14,572 nt of DNA from ANME-2 cluster archaeon (GTDB lineage: Archaea > Halobacteriota > Methanosarcinia > Methanosarcinales > Methanogasteraceae): contig PIXW01000246.1 of assembly GCA_003601535.1 (NCBI GenBank), forward strand, positions 1 through 14,572, written 5' to 3'. The notes beneath the pieces were generated by a model. It worked only from the letters and a program-made list of their open reading frames with translations. It searched no databases and was not told the origin of the DNA. Shown here one piece after another: positions 1 through 7,821 of the stretch. Within the stretch, counting starts at the first letter, position 1; each line of letters opens with the position of its first letter. Position numbers and translations under genes: made by a program.

Positions 1-383
1 CGCATCTCCTCGAGAACCGGAAAGATCCCATACACCCGCTCCAGACTTAGAGAGATATCGTCATCGCGTATGAACGCACCCATCTCAAGATTCTCAAGGA
101 CGGTAAGGGACGGAAAAAACTCTTTTTCCTGTGGAACATAGCTCATTCCCTTTCTGACGATCGTATCAGGATTGATTCCTGATATATCATCGCCCTTGAA
201 GATGATCTTCCCGCTTCTCACGTGAAGAAGCCCGAAGATTGTTTTCATAAGCGTGGATTTGCCTGATCCGTTCGGTCCGATGATGGATACGATCTCGCCG
301 GATTCGATGTACATCGATATGCCGTGGAGTATGTCAAGATCAGAATACCCGGATACAACATCACACACCTCCAGAATCTTCAT
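1..383 (-). CDS. livF: Branched-chain amino acid ABC transporter ATP-binding protein LivF (partial, C-terminus beyond left edge)
   Basis: This is one of the two cytoplasmic ATPases that drive a LivHMGF-type amino acid importer. Only the first 127 codons are in the window. The visible protein starts MKILEVCDVVSGYSDLDILH, has a Walker A motif (GPNGSGKST) near residue 37 and a Q-loop region (YVPQEKEFFPSLTVLENL) near residue 87. The signature motif and Walker B would lie beyond position 1. The pattern YVPQ...FPSLTVLENL is typical of LivF rather than LivG. The start ATG at 383 overlaps the livG stop codon as ATGA (380-383), so the two are probably translationally coupled. It is the fourth and last visible gene of a livH-livM-livG-livF unit. 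Substrate cannot be told from the ATPase: this family also serves urea and short amides. No binding protein (livK) is visible; it could lie just past the left edge. Confidence 0.93.
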   Translation of the reverse strand, partial: MKILEVCDVVSGYSDLDILHGISMYIESGEIVSIIGPNGSGKSTLMKTIFGLLHVRSGKIIFKGDDISGINPDTIVRKGMSYVPQEKEFFPSLTVLENLEMGAFIRDDDISLSLERVYGIFPVLEEM

Positions 384-1138
384 CCCTCTCCTCCCAGATA
401 CACATCCAGCACATCCTGCCTCTGTTTTATCTCTTCAGGAACGCCTTCTGCCATGATCTTCCCTTCATTCATAACGATGATCTTATCGCTGATCTTCGTT
501 ATTGCCGGAATGTCGTGCTCGATTATGAGAAATGTCATGCCACTCTCTCGCAGTTCCTCGATATATCCGGAAATCTTCCGTGCAAGCGTCGGATTCACGC
601 CTGCAAACGGTTCATCAAGCATCATCAATGACGGATCGATCATCATAGCCCGTGCCATCTCCAGGAGCTTCTTCTGTCCACCTGAGAGCGCACCTGCATA
701 CTCATCCTCAAGATGCAATATCTCAAAAAACTCTAAAATCTTCTGGGATTTATCTTTTATCAGTTTCTCCTGTTCTTTTATCTTTTTCCGGCGAAGCCAG
801 ATATTCCATATCTGCTCACCGCACTGGATATTTGGCGCAAGCATCAGGTTTTCAAGAACAGTCATCTTCGTAAGAGCGTGCGGTATCTGAAACGTTCTGA
901 CCATGCCGCATCGTGCAATCTTAAATGGAGGGAGCTTATCAATTCGTCTTCCCTTAAACATGATCTCACCACTGCCTCCCTCAAAACCACTGATCAGCTT
1001 GAACATCGTGGTCTTTCCAGCGCCGTTCGGACCGATCAGTCCGACGACCGTCCCGGCATCGATCTTAAGCGAACAACCATCAACCGCTTTCACGCCGCCG
1101 AAATGCTTTTTCAGATTTCGCACAGAGAGTATATCCAA
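380..1138 (-). CDS. livG: Branched-chain amino acid ABC transporter ATP-binding protein LivG
   Basis: This is the second ATPase of the LivHMGF importer. With a TTG start at 1138 the protein has 252 residues, normal for LivG. It shows Walker A GPNGAGKTT (36-44), Q-loop FQ (83-84), signature LSGGQ (151-155), Walker B LMMLDEP (171-177) and the switch histidine in IIEHD (H208). The tail ...VLDVYLGGEG is the usual LivG ending. The TTG was chosen because AGGTGG (1149-1144 on the minus strand) sits five bases before it and the protein then begins like other LivG proteins (DILSVRNLKKHFGG). An ATG in frame at 1186 would add 16 unlikely residues and run into livM. A GTG at 1147 is another option. The gene follows livM by 13 bases and overlaps livF by ATGA. 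Substrate is inferred from the family only. Confidence 0.93.
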   Translation of the reverse strand: MDILSVRNLKKHFGGVKAVDGCSLKIDAGTVVGLIGPNGAGKTTMFKLISGFEGGSGEIMFKGRRIDKLPPFKIARCGMVRTFQIPHALTKMTVLENLMLAPNIQCGEQIWNIWLRRKKIKEQEKLIKDKSQKILEFFEILHLEDEYAGALSGGQKKLLEMARAMMIDPSLMMLDEPFAGVNPTLARKISGYIEELRESGMTFLIIEHDIPAITKISDKIIVMNEGKIMAEGVPEEIKQRQDVLDVYLGGEG

Positions 1139-1151
1139 TTTAACCACCTGA

Positions 1152-2069
1152 TCAGTCAGATAATGCAAGTTCCTCCCTCTCACCAAATATTCCTTCCGGT
1201 TTGTGCATCATGAGAAGCATCAACAATAGCCCGATTATGATCATCCGGAACGCGCCCATCTGGTGAGATTCAAATGGGACGTACTCCTCAATAAACCTTG
1301 TTCCGCTGAAAAAAGTCCAGAGAATAAGAGCGCCGACGACCGTTCCCTTGTTACTCGCAGTTCCGCCAAGAATCACGATGATCCATGCATTGAACGTCTC
1401 GATCGGCTTGAATGTGAATGGATTGATGTACTGCAGATAGAACGCAAGCATTGCGCCTGCAAGTCCTGCTATTGCGGATCCGATGATGAGTGACTGGAGT
1501 TTATACGAAAAGACATTCTTTCCAAGCGCAGATGGAACGGATTCATCCTCACGAATCGATTTTAAGACCCTGCCATAAGGTGAATGTATCAGTTTTTCAA
1601 GAGAGAAATAGATAATTCCCAGTATCGCCACAAACAATAGTAGTAAAAAAATATTATAATATTGGTAGGGGATCACATCCTGAAACGGTCGCTCAAACCC
1701 ATGAATTCCGAATGAACCTCTTGTAAGCCATTCTTCGTTCAAAAGAATGAATCTCAACACCTCGGAAAAGCCGATTGTAACGATCGCAAGATAATCCTCC
1801 CTTAAGCGGAGAGTGGGAATTCCGAGCAGAAATCCAAAGAATCCAGCCAGCGCGATGCCTGCAATGACTGATAAAATCAAAGAATATCCGCTCATATTGA
1901 GCATTACGGTTGTATACGCTCCGATTGCAAGAAATGCTACGTGTCCAAAGTTTATGAGTCCTGTAAAACCCCATTCAAGATTTAGCCCCAGTGCAAAGAT
2001 CGCATAGATCGATGAGACCAGAAGGATTGTTGTGAGATATGGGAGTATCATATCGATGTATTCGATCAT
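1152..2069 (-). CDS. livM: Branched-chain amino acid ABC transporter permease LivM
   Basis: This is an inner-membrane permease subunit of the LivHMGF importer, 305 residues, with several hydrophobic spans. It has family landmarks: NFGHVAFLAIGAYT (40-53), which follows the first helices, the cytoplasmic ATPase-contact loop SPYGRVLKSIREDESVPSALGKNV (173-196), the ILGGTASNKGTVVGA segment (233-247) and a C-terminal KPEGIFGE (290-297). The start ATG at 2069 overlaps the livH stop as ATGA (2066-2069). The reading frame stays open upstream to 2354, but that stretch lies inside livH in another frame and has no LivM character, so I reject it. The gene sits between livH and livG in one transcription unit. 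Family membership is clear; the exact ligand (leucine, isoleucine, valine or another small hydrophobic amino acid or amide) is inferred. Confidence 0.94.
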   Translation of the reverse strand: MIEYIDMILPYLTTILLVSSIYAIFALGLNLEWGFTGLINFGHVAFLAIGAYTTVMLNMSGYSLILSVIAGIALAGFFGFLLGIPTLRLREDYLAIVTIGFSEVLRFILLNEEWLTRGSFGIHGFERPFQDVIPYQYYNIFLLLLFVAILGIIYFSLEKLIHSPYGRVLKSIREDESVPSALGKNVFSYKLQSLIIGSAIAGLAGAMLAFYLQYINPFTFKPIETFNAWIIVILGGTASNKGTVVGALILWTFFSGTRFIEEYVPFESHQMGAFRMIIIGLLLMLLMMHKPEGIFGEREELALSD

Positions 2070-2920
2070 TTCGCACCACCAAAAATCCCTTCTGGCTTGA
2101 CCAGCAGCACCGCGGTCATCACAACGAAACTGACCGCAAACTTGTACTCTGTGGGGAGAACTGCCGTGCTGAGTTCCTGCGACAATCCGATGATCATCCC
2201 GCCCGCTATCGTACCATAAGGATTCCCGATTCCGCCGAGTATGATCGCAGCGAACATCGGGAGCAGAAGATACCAGCCCATGCTCGGTCTGATCGCTGTA
2301 ACGAGCCCGTACAGAACACCACCTGTCGCAGCAAGCCCGAGCCCGATCACCCATGTCCAGAGGACCACCTTATCCACGTCGATTCCTGATATACGGGCGA
2401 GATCGATGTTGTCAGAGAGTGCACGCATCGCTTTTCCGATCTTTGTTCTTGACAGCAGGTAATGCAGGAGGAACATCAAGAGAAATGCTGTTATTATAAC
2501 CAGAATTTGATTTGGGGTGATTGTAGCTCCAAAAAAGCTAAATCCCTGCCGTACAGGGATGTTGTAGTTTTTTGTACCGCCGCCCCAGACGAATATGAGG
2601 ATGTTTCGCAAAACCAGCGCAAGCCCGATCGAGATTATGATGAGTGTCGTTCGAGTTGCGTTTTTCCGCCTCATCGGCAGCCATACAACCTTCTCCATGA
2701 AGACGCCGAGTAGTATGGTTGCAAGTATCGAGATGAGGAAAGCAGGTGCGAGATGCACACCGAGCGACGTATTCACAAAGAATGCGATGTATGCTGCAAA
2801 CGCAACAAAATCCCCGTGCGCGAAGTTCACGAAGTTCAAGGTCTTGTAGATCATCGATAAACCGATAGCGGTGAGAGCGATGATGCTGCCGATTACGAGA
2901 CCGTTGATGATCAGTTGCAT
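2066..2920 (-). CDS. livH: Branched-chain amino acid ABC transporter permease LivH
   Basis: This is the first gene of the liv operon, encoding the other permease, 284 residues. It begins MQLIINGLVIGSIIALTAIGLSM, a standard LivH start, followed by NFAHGDFVAFAAY (32-44). The ATPase-contact loop is RTKIGKAMRALSDNIDLARISGIDVDKV (168-195) and GGIGNPYGTIAGGMIIG (239-255) precedes the last spans. It ends KPEGIFGGAK. An in-frame ATG at 3007 would add 29 unrelated residues and is rejected. No Shine-Dalgarno site precedes 2920, but a TATA-like element 26-27 bp upstream fits a leaderless transcript starting at or next to the ATG. The gene is divergent from scpA. No periplasmic-type binding protein gene lies upstream, where livK is often found, so the ligand-binding partner must be encoded elsewhere. 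Confidence 0.94.
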   Translation of the reverse strand: MQLIINGLVIGSIIALTAIGLSMIYKTLNFVNFAHGDFVAFAAYIAFFVNTSLGVHLAPAFLISILATILLGVFMEKVVWLPMRRKNATRTTLIIISIGLALVLRNILIFVWGGGTKNYNIPVRQGFSFFGATITPNQILVIITAFLLMFLLHYLLSRTKIGKAMRALSDNIDLARISGIDVDKVVLWTWVIGLGLAATGGVLYGLVTAIRPSMGWYLLLPMFAAIILGGIGNPYGTIAGGMIIGLSQELSTAVLPTEYKFAVSFVVMTAVLLVKPEGIFGGAK

Positions 2921-2942
2921 CGGTGAATGATTGAGTCCGGAT

Positions 2943-2950
2943 GCATATAA
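2943..2950 (-). promoter_or_regulatory. Putative TATA box of the liv operon
   Basis: On the minus strand this reads TTATATGC. Its centre is 26-27 bp upstream of the livH ATG, the normal distance from an archaeal TATA box to the transcription start. Together with the lack of a Shine-Dalgarno site at livH this suggests a leaderless liv mRNA. It is a pattern call only; no BRE element was convincingly seen. Confidence 0.5.
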
Positions 2951-3062
2951 TGATTGGTATCGAACCCGCATTCCGTCGATGGTAGCCAATCGCGCAACAA
3001 CCCACACTCATCGGGAGATTGCGTAAACGTCAACATTTACATCGACATCCTCCAGATATATC

Positions 3063-3722
3063 ATGATGTCGGATATATCAGACGATCCGGTTGAGATTCT
3101 GGTGCGCCTTGCAAAGGATCATGAGATCGATCCATGGAACATCGATATCATCGAGGTCACAGACAAATTTCTGGAGCAGCTTGAAAAGGACCAGTCAGAT
3201 ATTCGTTATTTCGGACGGACGCTCCATTACGCTGCAATCCTTCTTCGAATGAAGGCTAATGCCATAACCGAAGAAAAAGAAGGCGTGGAGGAAGAAAAAG
3301 AGGAGCTTGATCACTTTGATATCGAGGAGTATCCGATACCTGAGCCACAGATACGCAGGCGGTCGAAACGACCGGTAACACTTGATGAGTTAATATCTGA
3401 GTTAAAAAAGGCTGAAAAGGTAGAATCGCGAAGAATGCGAAGGAAGAAAAAGGAAGAAGAAAGAGTAACTACAAACGATGACGTTCTTAACATCGCGCAC
3501 GAAGAGAACATCGAAGAGAAGATTTCGGAGTTGCAGATGGTTTTGCACGAAAAATTCAAGGACGAGAATGTTATAACACTGAGCGAGTTGCTGGATCGCA
3601 GTACCGATAAGATCATCACATACGTATCATTATTGTTCATGGCAACCAGGAAGCAGATATGGCTGGAGCAACCAGAGTTATTTGGCGAACTGTATATCAG
3701 GAGAGTGAACTCAGATGTATGA
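3063..3722 (+). CDS. scpA: Segregation and condensation protein A (kleisin)
   Basis: ScpA is the kleisin subunit that bridges SMC heads and acts in chromosome compaction and segregation. The 219-residue protein has the expected three parts. The N-terminal helical domain (about 6-68) contains DPVEILVRLAKDHEIDPWNIDI and the RTLHYAAILLRMKA helix. A highly charged linker (about 70-135) is rich in Glu, Lys and Arg. A C-terminal winged-helix region (about 145-213) contains VITLSELLDRSTDKIITYVSLLFMATRKQIWLEQ. The start is ATG 3063; ATG 3066 is equally possible and makes no functional difference. No Shine-Dalgarno site is seen; a weak ATTTACAT 24-25 bp upstream could be a TATA element for a leaderless message. 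Neither smc nor scpB is in the window. The stop overlaps the next gene's start by 8 bases, so scpA heads a three-gene unit. Confidence 0.93.
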   Translation: MMSDISDDPVEILVRLAKDHEIDPWNIDIIEVTDKFLEQLEKDQSDIRYFGRTLHYAAILLRMKANAITEEKEGVEEEKEELDHFDIEEYPIPEPQIRRRSKRPVTLDELISELKKAEKVESRRMRRKKKEEERVTTNDDVLNIAHEENIEEKISELQMVLHEKFKDENVITLSELLDRSTDKIITYVSLLFMATRKQIWLEQPELFGELYIRRVNSDV

Positions 3723-5082
3723 TGTGATCGTGGTTGGTGGCGGGATCAGCGGGTTGTTATCAGCGCTCGTACTTGGCAAGCATGGAAAAAAGGTACTCGT
3801 TCTTGAAAAAAGGAAATATCTCGGAGGGAATTGTAATAGTTATCGTGTCGATGGTTTTCAGGTCGATACCGGTCCCCATGCAATAACACATTTGCAAAAA
3901 GGTCCGCTTCGTGTGCTGATGGATAGATATTTTGATTACATTCCTGCTTTTATAGATTACGGCACCTATTACAGCAGAACATCTGATGGGATCAAACCCA
4001 TCCCATCGAATCTGCGTGAATTCGTGACATTCGATGTGCTCCCGAAGAAGGACCGGCTGATGCTCTCTCAGGCGCTGACAAGGGCACTGACGCTATTCAC
4101 CTTCGGAATCGATATGTCAAAGGAATCGGTATACTCACGTCTACCGCATAATCTATCAGAGGATACATACAACTTTGTTGATACGATCTCATATTTCCTT
4201 TCCGGAAAATCGATGAAAGAGACATCGATTTACCGTATTCTCGAAGGCAGCAGCTTTGTGCGGGACAGTGTGATGTACGAGACACAGGATCAGACCATCA
4301 CAGATCAGCTGGCAGAGCAGATAACAAATATAACATCACTTGGCAGACTGGTCACCAACAAAACCGCTTCTGCGCAGGCATACCCAAGAGGAGGGCTCAA
4401 AACGCTGCTCGGTTCTGTGTTACATTCGCTACCTGATAACGTCGAGATCAGAACAGATACATGCGTCAAACAGATTCTGACAGACGGGGGAAAGGCGTAT
4501 GGTGTATCCACCGATGATGAATCATACCGTGCAGACACCATCGTTCACTCAGGGTTTGCAAAGGATCTCCCTTCGATGATAACTGACCTTCCTGCCGATT
4601 ATCTGCGTGATCTCAGAAGAATCGATCAGGCGAGGGGTCTCTGCATCTGGCTCGGACTCTCAAAGCAACTGAAGGAATTCGATTATATCGGCTCTGAGAT
4701 ATGGTTTAAGGAGAAGGCATACTGGGCGATGCCGATCAGCAATTACTCGCATACCATTGCTCCGAAAGGTAAGCAGCTCGTTGGTTTCATGTTTGCCGTG
4801 AAGGACTCGGTGAAGTCTGAAAAACGCAGGGCATGGGAGACCATACACAGGGTATTCCCGGACATTGAAAAGTACATCGAAATGACTCATTATCAGGTTA
4901 CAATCCCTGAAAAGGCTTCTGTTAGCATCGAGGGCTACATCCCTGGTGTGCGAACCCCGGTAAAAGATTTGTATCTCGTTGGAACTGATGCCGTTGCCAG
5001 GAGCATGGGTATCACAAGAGCCGCATTTTCGGTGATTGATCTGCTCAAGTGTGTGAGAGAGGACGGGTACCTCAAACCATGA
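3715..5082 (+). CDS. CrtI/phytoene dehydrogenase-like FAD-dependent oxidoreductase
   Basis: This is a 455-residue flavoprotein of the CrtI / COG1233 type (amine oxidase-like fold). The N-terminus has the Rossmann FAD motif VVGGGISG (6-13) with the ribose-binding acid E31, then GGNC (37-40) and the family's DTGPHAITHL (51-60). The C-terminus has the second FAD contact in DLYLVGTDAVARSMGITRAAF (418-438). No transmembrane segment is evident. Members desaturate or isomerise carotenoids and other isoprenoids, or oxidise unknown substrates; in archaea most are uncharacterised, so I give no gene symbol. A Shine-Dalgarno-like AGGAGAGTGA (3699-3708) precedes the ATG, and the first 8 bases overlap scpA. 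The stop overlaps the next gene as ATGA. Nothing nearby (no crtB, idi or geranylgeranyl synthase) fixes the substrate. Confidence 0.87.
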   Translation: MYDVIVVGGGISGLLSALVLGKHGKKVLVLEKRKYLGGNCNSYRVDGFQVDTGPHAITHLQKGPLRVLMDRYFDYIPAFIDYGTYYSRTSDGIKPIPSNLREFVTFDVLPKKDRLMLSQALTRALTLFTFGIDMSKESVYSRLPHNLSEDTYNFVDTISYFLSGKSMKETSIYRILEGSSFVRDSVMYETQDQTITDQLAEQITNITSLGRLVTNKTASAQAYPRGGLKTLLGSVLHSLPDNVEIRTDTCVKQILTDGGKAYGVSTDDESYRADTIVHSGFAKDLPSMITDLPADYLRDLRRIDQARGLCIWLGLSKQLKEFDYIGSEIWFKEKAYWAMPISNYSHTIAPKGKQLVGFMFAVKDSVKSEKRRAWETIHRVFPDIEKYIEMTHYQVTIPEKASVSIEGYIPGVRTPVKDLYLVGTDAVARSMGITRAAFSVIDLLKCVREDGYLKP

Positions 5083-5825
5083 CTCCGGTAACCAGACCCA
5101 TCATCTTTGCAATCTCGAGGATCGAGAATATGATGTACCAGACGACGTTCGATCCGGTCGAAGAGAAAGGCATGATTGCAGCCAATGTATCGATCATAAG
5201 AGAATCCGATCTCGAGGATGCGCTGTCCATCTTCAAGGAGGTGATGCACAGCGGACTCGCAGTCGGATCGTACATGCTGGTGGTGAGAGATCAATCCTCG
5301 TTCGGGGACGTATCGCTGGATGAGCACGAGTGCGCGATCGTAACACCATGCAGCATCACGATCGACGGTGTTTTACTCAAGTGTGGAGTTCCTGTGCGAC
5401 CGATATTCGGGGGTATTGTGCAGATCGAAAACGGAGTTCCTGTACGATTTACCGATATTTTAACTTACGACAGCACGACAATCGATCCGATTGATGTGCT
5501 TATGTCACAGGACCTGACATCAGTAACAGATGTTGTTGCGACAGGATCTGGCAAGATCCTCGCAAACGCGAGGATTGCGCCCATGTACGCACGCGAGAGG
5601 GTCGAGGATGTGCTTGATCGATTAAAAGCGGCTAATTTTAACGGCATTCTCTGGGTGAGTGATCCGAACACCGATGTACTCGGTGTTCCGATTGAGCGCG
5701 ATCACATCGGTATCGTTGCGATCGGTGGGACAAATCCGATGGCAGCGGTGCAGGAACAGGCTATACCGATCCGGACTTATGCGCTTGCGGAACTGATCGA
5801 TATCAAGAAGATGGAGGTGGTGTAA
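5079..5825 (+). CDS. NrpR regulatory-domain (DUF128) protein lacking a DNA-binding domain
   Basis: This 248-residue protein matches the NrpR regulatory domain (DUF128) known from the archaeal nitrogen repressor NrpR, where the domain senses 2-oxoglutarate. Family-like segments are NVSIIRESDLEDALSIFKEV (36-55), CSITIDGVLLKCGVPV (91-106), FGGIVQIENGVPVRFTDIL (110-128), a threonine/aspartate run ending in TTIDPIDVL (133-141), ATGSGKILAN (154-163) and HIGIVAIGGTNPMAAV (209-224). Canonical NrpR has an N-terminal winged helix followed by one or two such domains. Here only about 30 residues precede the domain, with no helix-turn-helix, so the protein may be like Methanosarcina NrpRII, which works with a DNA-binding NrpRI. 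The start at ATG 5079 forms ATGA with the upstream stop; ATG 5049 would overlap more and adds ten unlikely residues. No nif or gln genes are visible. Confidence 0.82.
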   Translation: MTPVTRPIIFAISRIENMMYQTTFDPVEEKGMIAANVSIIRESDLEDALSIFKEVMHSGLAVGSYMLVVRDQSSFGDVSLDEHECAIVTPCSITIDGVLLKCGVPVRPIFGGIVQIENGVPVRFTDILTYDSTTIDPIDVLMSQDLTSVTDVVATGSGKILANARIAPMYARERVEDVLDRLKAANFNGILWVSDPNTDVLGVPIERDHIGIVAIGGTNPMAAVQEQAIPIRTYALAELIDIKKMEVV

Positions 5826-5827
5826 CA

Positions 5828-6745
5828 CTATGCTACCTGTATCCATACTGGATCAAGCGCGCCTGCATATCTTTTCCCGCCAAACGTAAATGCAACGGTC
5901 ACCTCATTGACCGGATATCTCCCTGGTGAGGCAGGCACGATCTTCCATGTCTGTTTTGCGACCTGTCCTGGCTCAACCGTGCCGAATTTAAGCTTTTTAT
6001 TCTTTACACGGATGTACTCATGGAATGTACCGGTTACCACAACGCTCTGGTATGGCTGCTGGCTGAAATTCTTGATCCATACATCGATCGTGCCGGATGT
6101 GCCGGCTCTCATCTGCGAGGGCACGCATCTGACAAATCGCGAGAGCTGTGCGGTCTGTACCGGGACAGTTTTCTGACCGGTGCCGGTGCGCTGCGCTTTC
6201 TCTCTGCGGTCGAGAACGATGCCGATTGCGAGCATAGCGAGCGCCGCAGGCAGAATATAGATTGCATTGTCGCTGAGTTGATCGAGAGGGGTCTTCTTGA
6301 CCGTTCCTGTTGCGACAGGTGGAGGCAGAGGTGTTGATGAGATCCCGGTTATCATCCATATCCCATCCATGTTCTCGAGTTTGAAGTACTGGGTCAGGTT
6401 CTGCTCACCGATCTTATTATGCGCATCCGAATCGTATTCGATCTCAGTGTAATTCGCAATCACCACAGCCACATTACCAGAAACATTCTGCGTCAACTCT
6501 ATATTGCGTATTTCCTTGTCTTGCACCTTTTCTACCCGATCCCATGTCATCATTATATATCCTTGTGACTGATACTTATCGGAGACGACCTGCGCTGCGG
6601 TTCTATAATCGCTTGTATTCTTCGCTTCCAGATATGTCCGGACGGTTGCAGATACGGGATCTTCCTTTTCGACACATCCTGACCCTGCCAATCCAAGCAA
6701 TATAAATACAATAAATATAAATATAATATTCTCTTTCCTGTTCAT
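5828..6745 (-). CDS. Predicted lipoprotein with a second membrane span and C-terminal beta-sandwich-like region
   Basis: I do not recognise a named family. The 305-residue protein starts with a lipoprotein signal (MNRKENIIFIFIVFILLGLAGSGC) with lipobox cysteine C24. Residues 28-136 begin VSATVRTYLEAKNTSDYRTAAQVVS and end WMITGIS, a pattern typical of NTF2/cystatin-like domains of secreted proteins. After a proline-rich stretch (PLPPPVATG) a second hydrophobic span occupies 160-178, followed by RREKAQR. The C-terminal part (about 200-305) is beta-rich and Ig-like (GTIDVWIKNFSQQPYQSVVVTG, ending YAGALDPVWIQVA). If C24 is lipidated outside and the basic residues face in, the C-terminal domain would be cytoplasmic, which is unusual. 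The gene is convergent with the NrpR-domain gene, only 2 bases apart. A TATA-like TTTATTAT lies 21-22 bp upstream of the ATG. Confidence 0.82.
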   Translation of the reverse strand: MNRKENIIFIFIVFILLGLAGSGCVEKEDPVSATVRTYLEAKNTSDYRTAAQVVSDKYQSQGYIMMTWDRVEKVQDKEIRNIELTQNVSGNVAVVIANYTEIEYDSDAHNKIGEQNLTQYFKLENMDGIWMITGISSTPLPPPVATGTVKKTPLDQLSDNAIYILPAALAMLAIGIVLDRREKAQRTGTGQKTVPVQTAQLSRFVRCVPSQMRAGTSGTIDVWIKNFSQQPYQSVVVTGTFHEYIRVKNKKLKFGTVEPGQVAKQTWKIVPASPGRYPVNEVTVAFTFGGKRYAGALDPVWIQVA

Positions 6746-6762
6746 ATAACCCCCACAGATAG

Positions 6763-6770
6763 ATAATAAA
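6763..6770 (-). promoter_or_regulatory. Putative TATA box of the lipoprotein gene
   Basis: On the minus strand this reads TTTATTAT. It lies 21-22 bp from the lipoprotein ATG at 6745 and overlaps the outer end of the ilvC-distal hairpin (6768-6796). A G-rich stretch (GGGGG, four bases before the ATG) could also serve as a weak ribosome binding site, so a leaderless or a very short-leader message are both possible. Confidence 0.4.
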
Positions 6771-6796
6771 CGTTGGTGATCGTTTCACCAACGTTT
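6768..6796 (-). terminator. Perfect 12-bp hairpin downstream of ilvC (terminator or operator)
   Basis: AAACGTTGGTGA (6768-6779) and TCACCAACGTTT (6785-6796) are perfectly complementary around a five-base loop. On the minus strand the hairpin begins about 18 bases past the ilvC stop and is followed by TTATTATCTATCT, which resembles a terminator tail. It also lies directly upstream of the lipoprotein gene's TATA-like element, so a dimeric regulator site is an alternative reading. Archaea generally need only a T-rich run to terminate, so the role of the stem is uncertain. Confidence 0.6.
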
Positions 6797-6813
6797 CATC
6801 TCATGTTAACCAT

Positions 6814-7806
6814 TCAGGGTTCGAGCCACGGCATCATCGCACGAAGTTCAGACCCAATCTTCTCGATCGGATGTTCCTTCTCGTTTCGTTCGAGCGCATT
6901 TAAGACAGGGCGTCCTGCACGGCTTTCAAGAACCCATTCTCGTGCAAACTCACCGGATTGGATTTTTTCCAGTGCTTCGTACATCGCATCGCGCGAATAC
7001 TCGTTGATGATCCTGGGACCAACAGTCAGTCCTCCGTATTCCGCAGTGTTGGAGACCGAACGCCACATCCTTGAGAGCCCGCCTTCGTGAATCAGATCAA
7101 CGATCAGTTTCAGTTCATGCAGCGTCTCGAAATAAGCGATCTCTGGCTGGTATCCTGCCTCGACAAGGGTCTCGAATGCGGTCTTGATCATGCACGTAAC
7201 TCCGCCGCATAGATCCACCTGCTCTCCGAATAGATCGGTCTCGGTCTCTTCCTTGAACGTGGTCTCGATGACACCAGCTTTTGTGCATCCGATTCCTTTT
7301 GCATAAGCAAGCCCGATCTCTTTTGCATCTCCTGTCGCGTCCCTGTAGACAGCGAGCAGTCCTGGAACGCCATGTCCTTCGACGAACATCGTTCGAACCG
7401 TATGTCCGGGAGCCTTTGGTGCGACCATGAACACATCGATGTCATCCGGTGGTACAATCTGATTGAAATGAATATTGAATCCGTGTGAGAATACGATCGC
7501 ATTGCCTGGCTCAATTCCTGGCTCGATAGCATTTGTGTATACCTCTGGCTGCACCTCATCAGGAATGAGGATCTGGATGATATCTGCCTCTGCAGATGCT
7601 TCTTCTACCGTCGCCACTTTTAAGCCATCCTCTTCTACCAGTGTCCACGATTTCGTGCCCTTCCTGAGTCCGACAATCACATTTAATCCGGAATCCTTGA
7701 GATTCTGTGCCTGTGCACGACCCTGATTCCCGTATCCGATCACAGCGATCGTCTTATCTGTGAGAGCGCCAAGGTCTGCATCCTTATCATAATATATCTG
7801 TACCAT
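6814..7806 (-). CDS. ilvC: Ketol-acid reductoisomerase (class I)
   Basis: IlvC converts acetolactate or acetohydroxybutyrate to the dihydroxy acid in valine, isoleucine and leucine synthesis, using NADPH and Mg2+. The 330-residue length is that of the short class I enzyme. Visible features are the dinucleotide motif GYGNQG (24-29), the cofactor-specificity loop LRKGTKSW (47-54) with R48 and S53 typical of NADPH use, the catalytic lysine in APKAPGH (K131), the metal ligands D191 and E195 in DLFGEQ, and E227 and E231 in FETLHELK. The start ATG at 7806 is preceded by TGAGGATG, a good ribosome binding site, 15 bases after comE ends; the two form an operon with comE first. ilvB, ilvN, ilvD and leuA are not in the window. 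A strong hairpin follows the stop. Confidence 0.97.
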   Translation of the reverse strand: MVQIYYDKDADLGALTDKTIAVIGYGNQGRAQAQNLKDSGLNVIVGLRKGTKSWTLVEEDGLKVATVEEASAEADIIQILIPDEVQPEVYTNAIEPGIEPGNAIVFSHGFNIHFNQIVPPDDIDVFMVAPKAPGHTVRTMFVEGHGVPGLLAVYRDATGDAKEIGLAYAKGIGCTKAGVIETTFKEETETDLFGEQVDLCGGVTCMIKTAFETLVEAGYQPEIAYFETLHELKLIVDLIHEGGLSRMWRSVSNTAEYGGLTVGPRIINEYSRDAMYEALEKIQSGEFAREWVLESRAGRPVLNALERNEKEHPIEKIGSELRAMMPWLEP

Positions 7807-7821
7807 GTTACATCCTCAGTG

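Noticed and set aside
324..890. Long plus-strand open frames across livG and livF
   Set aside because: They are antisense to clear ABC ATPase genes, and the translations have no domain character.
2912..3036. 41-codon minus-strand frame upstream of livH, with GGAGG 12 bases before its ATG
   Set aside because: Spacing is too long, the product is unrecognised, and the frame runs through the liv TATA element into livH.
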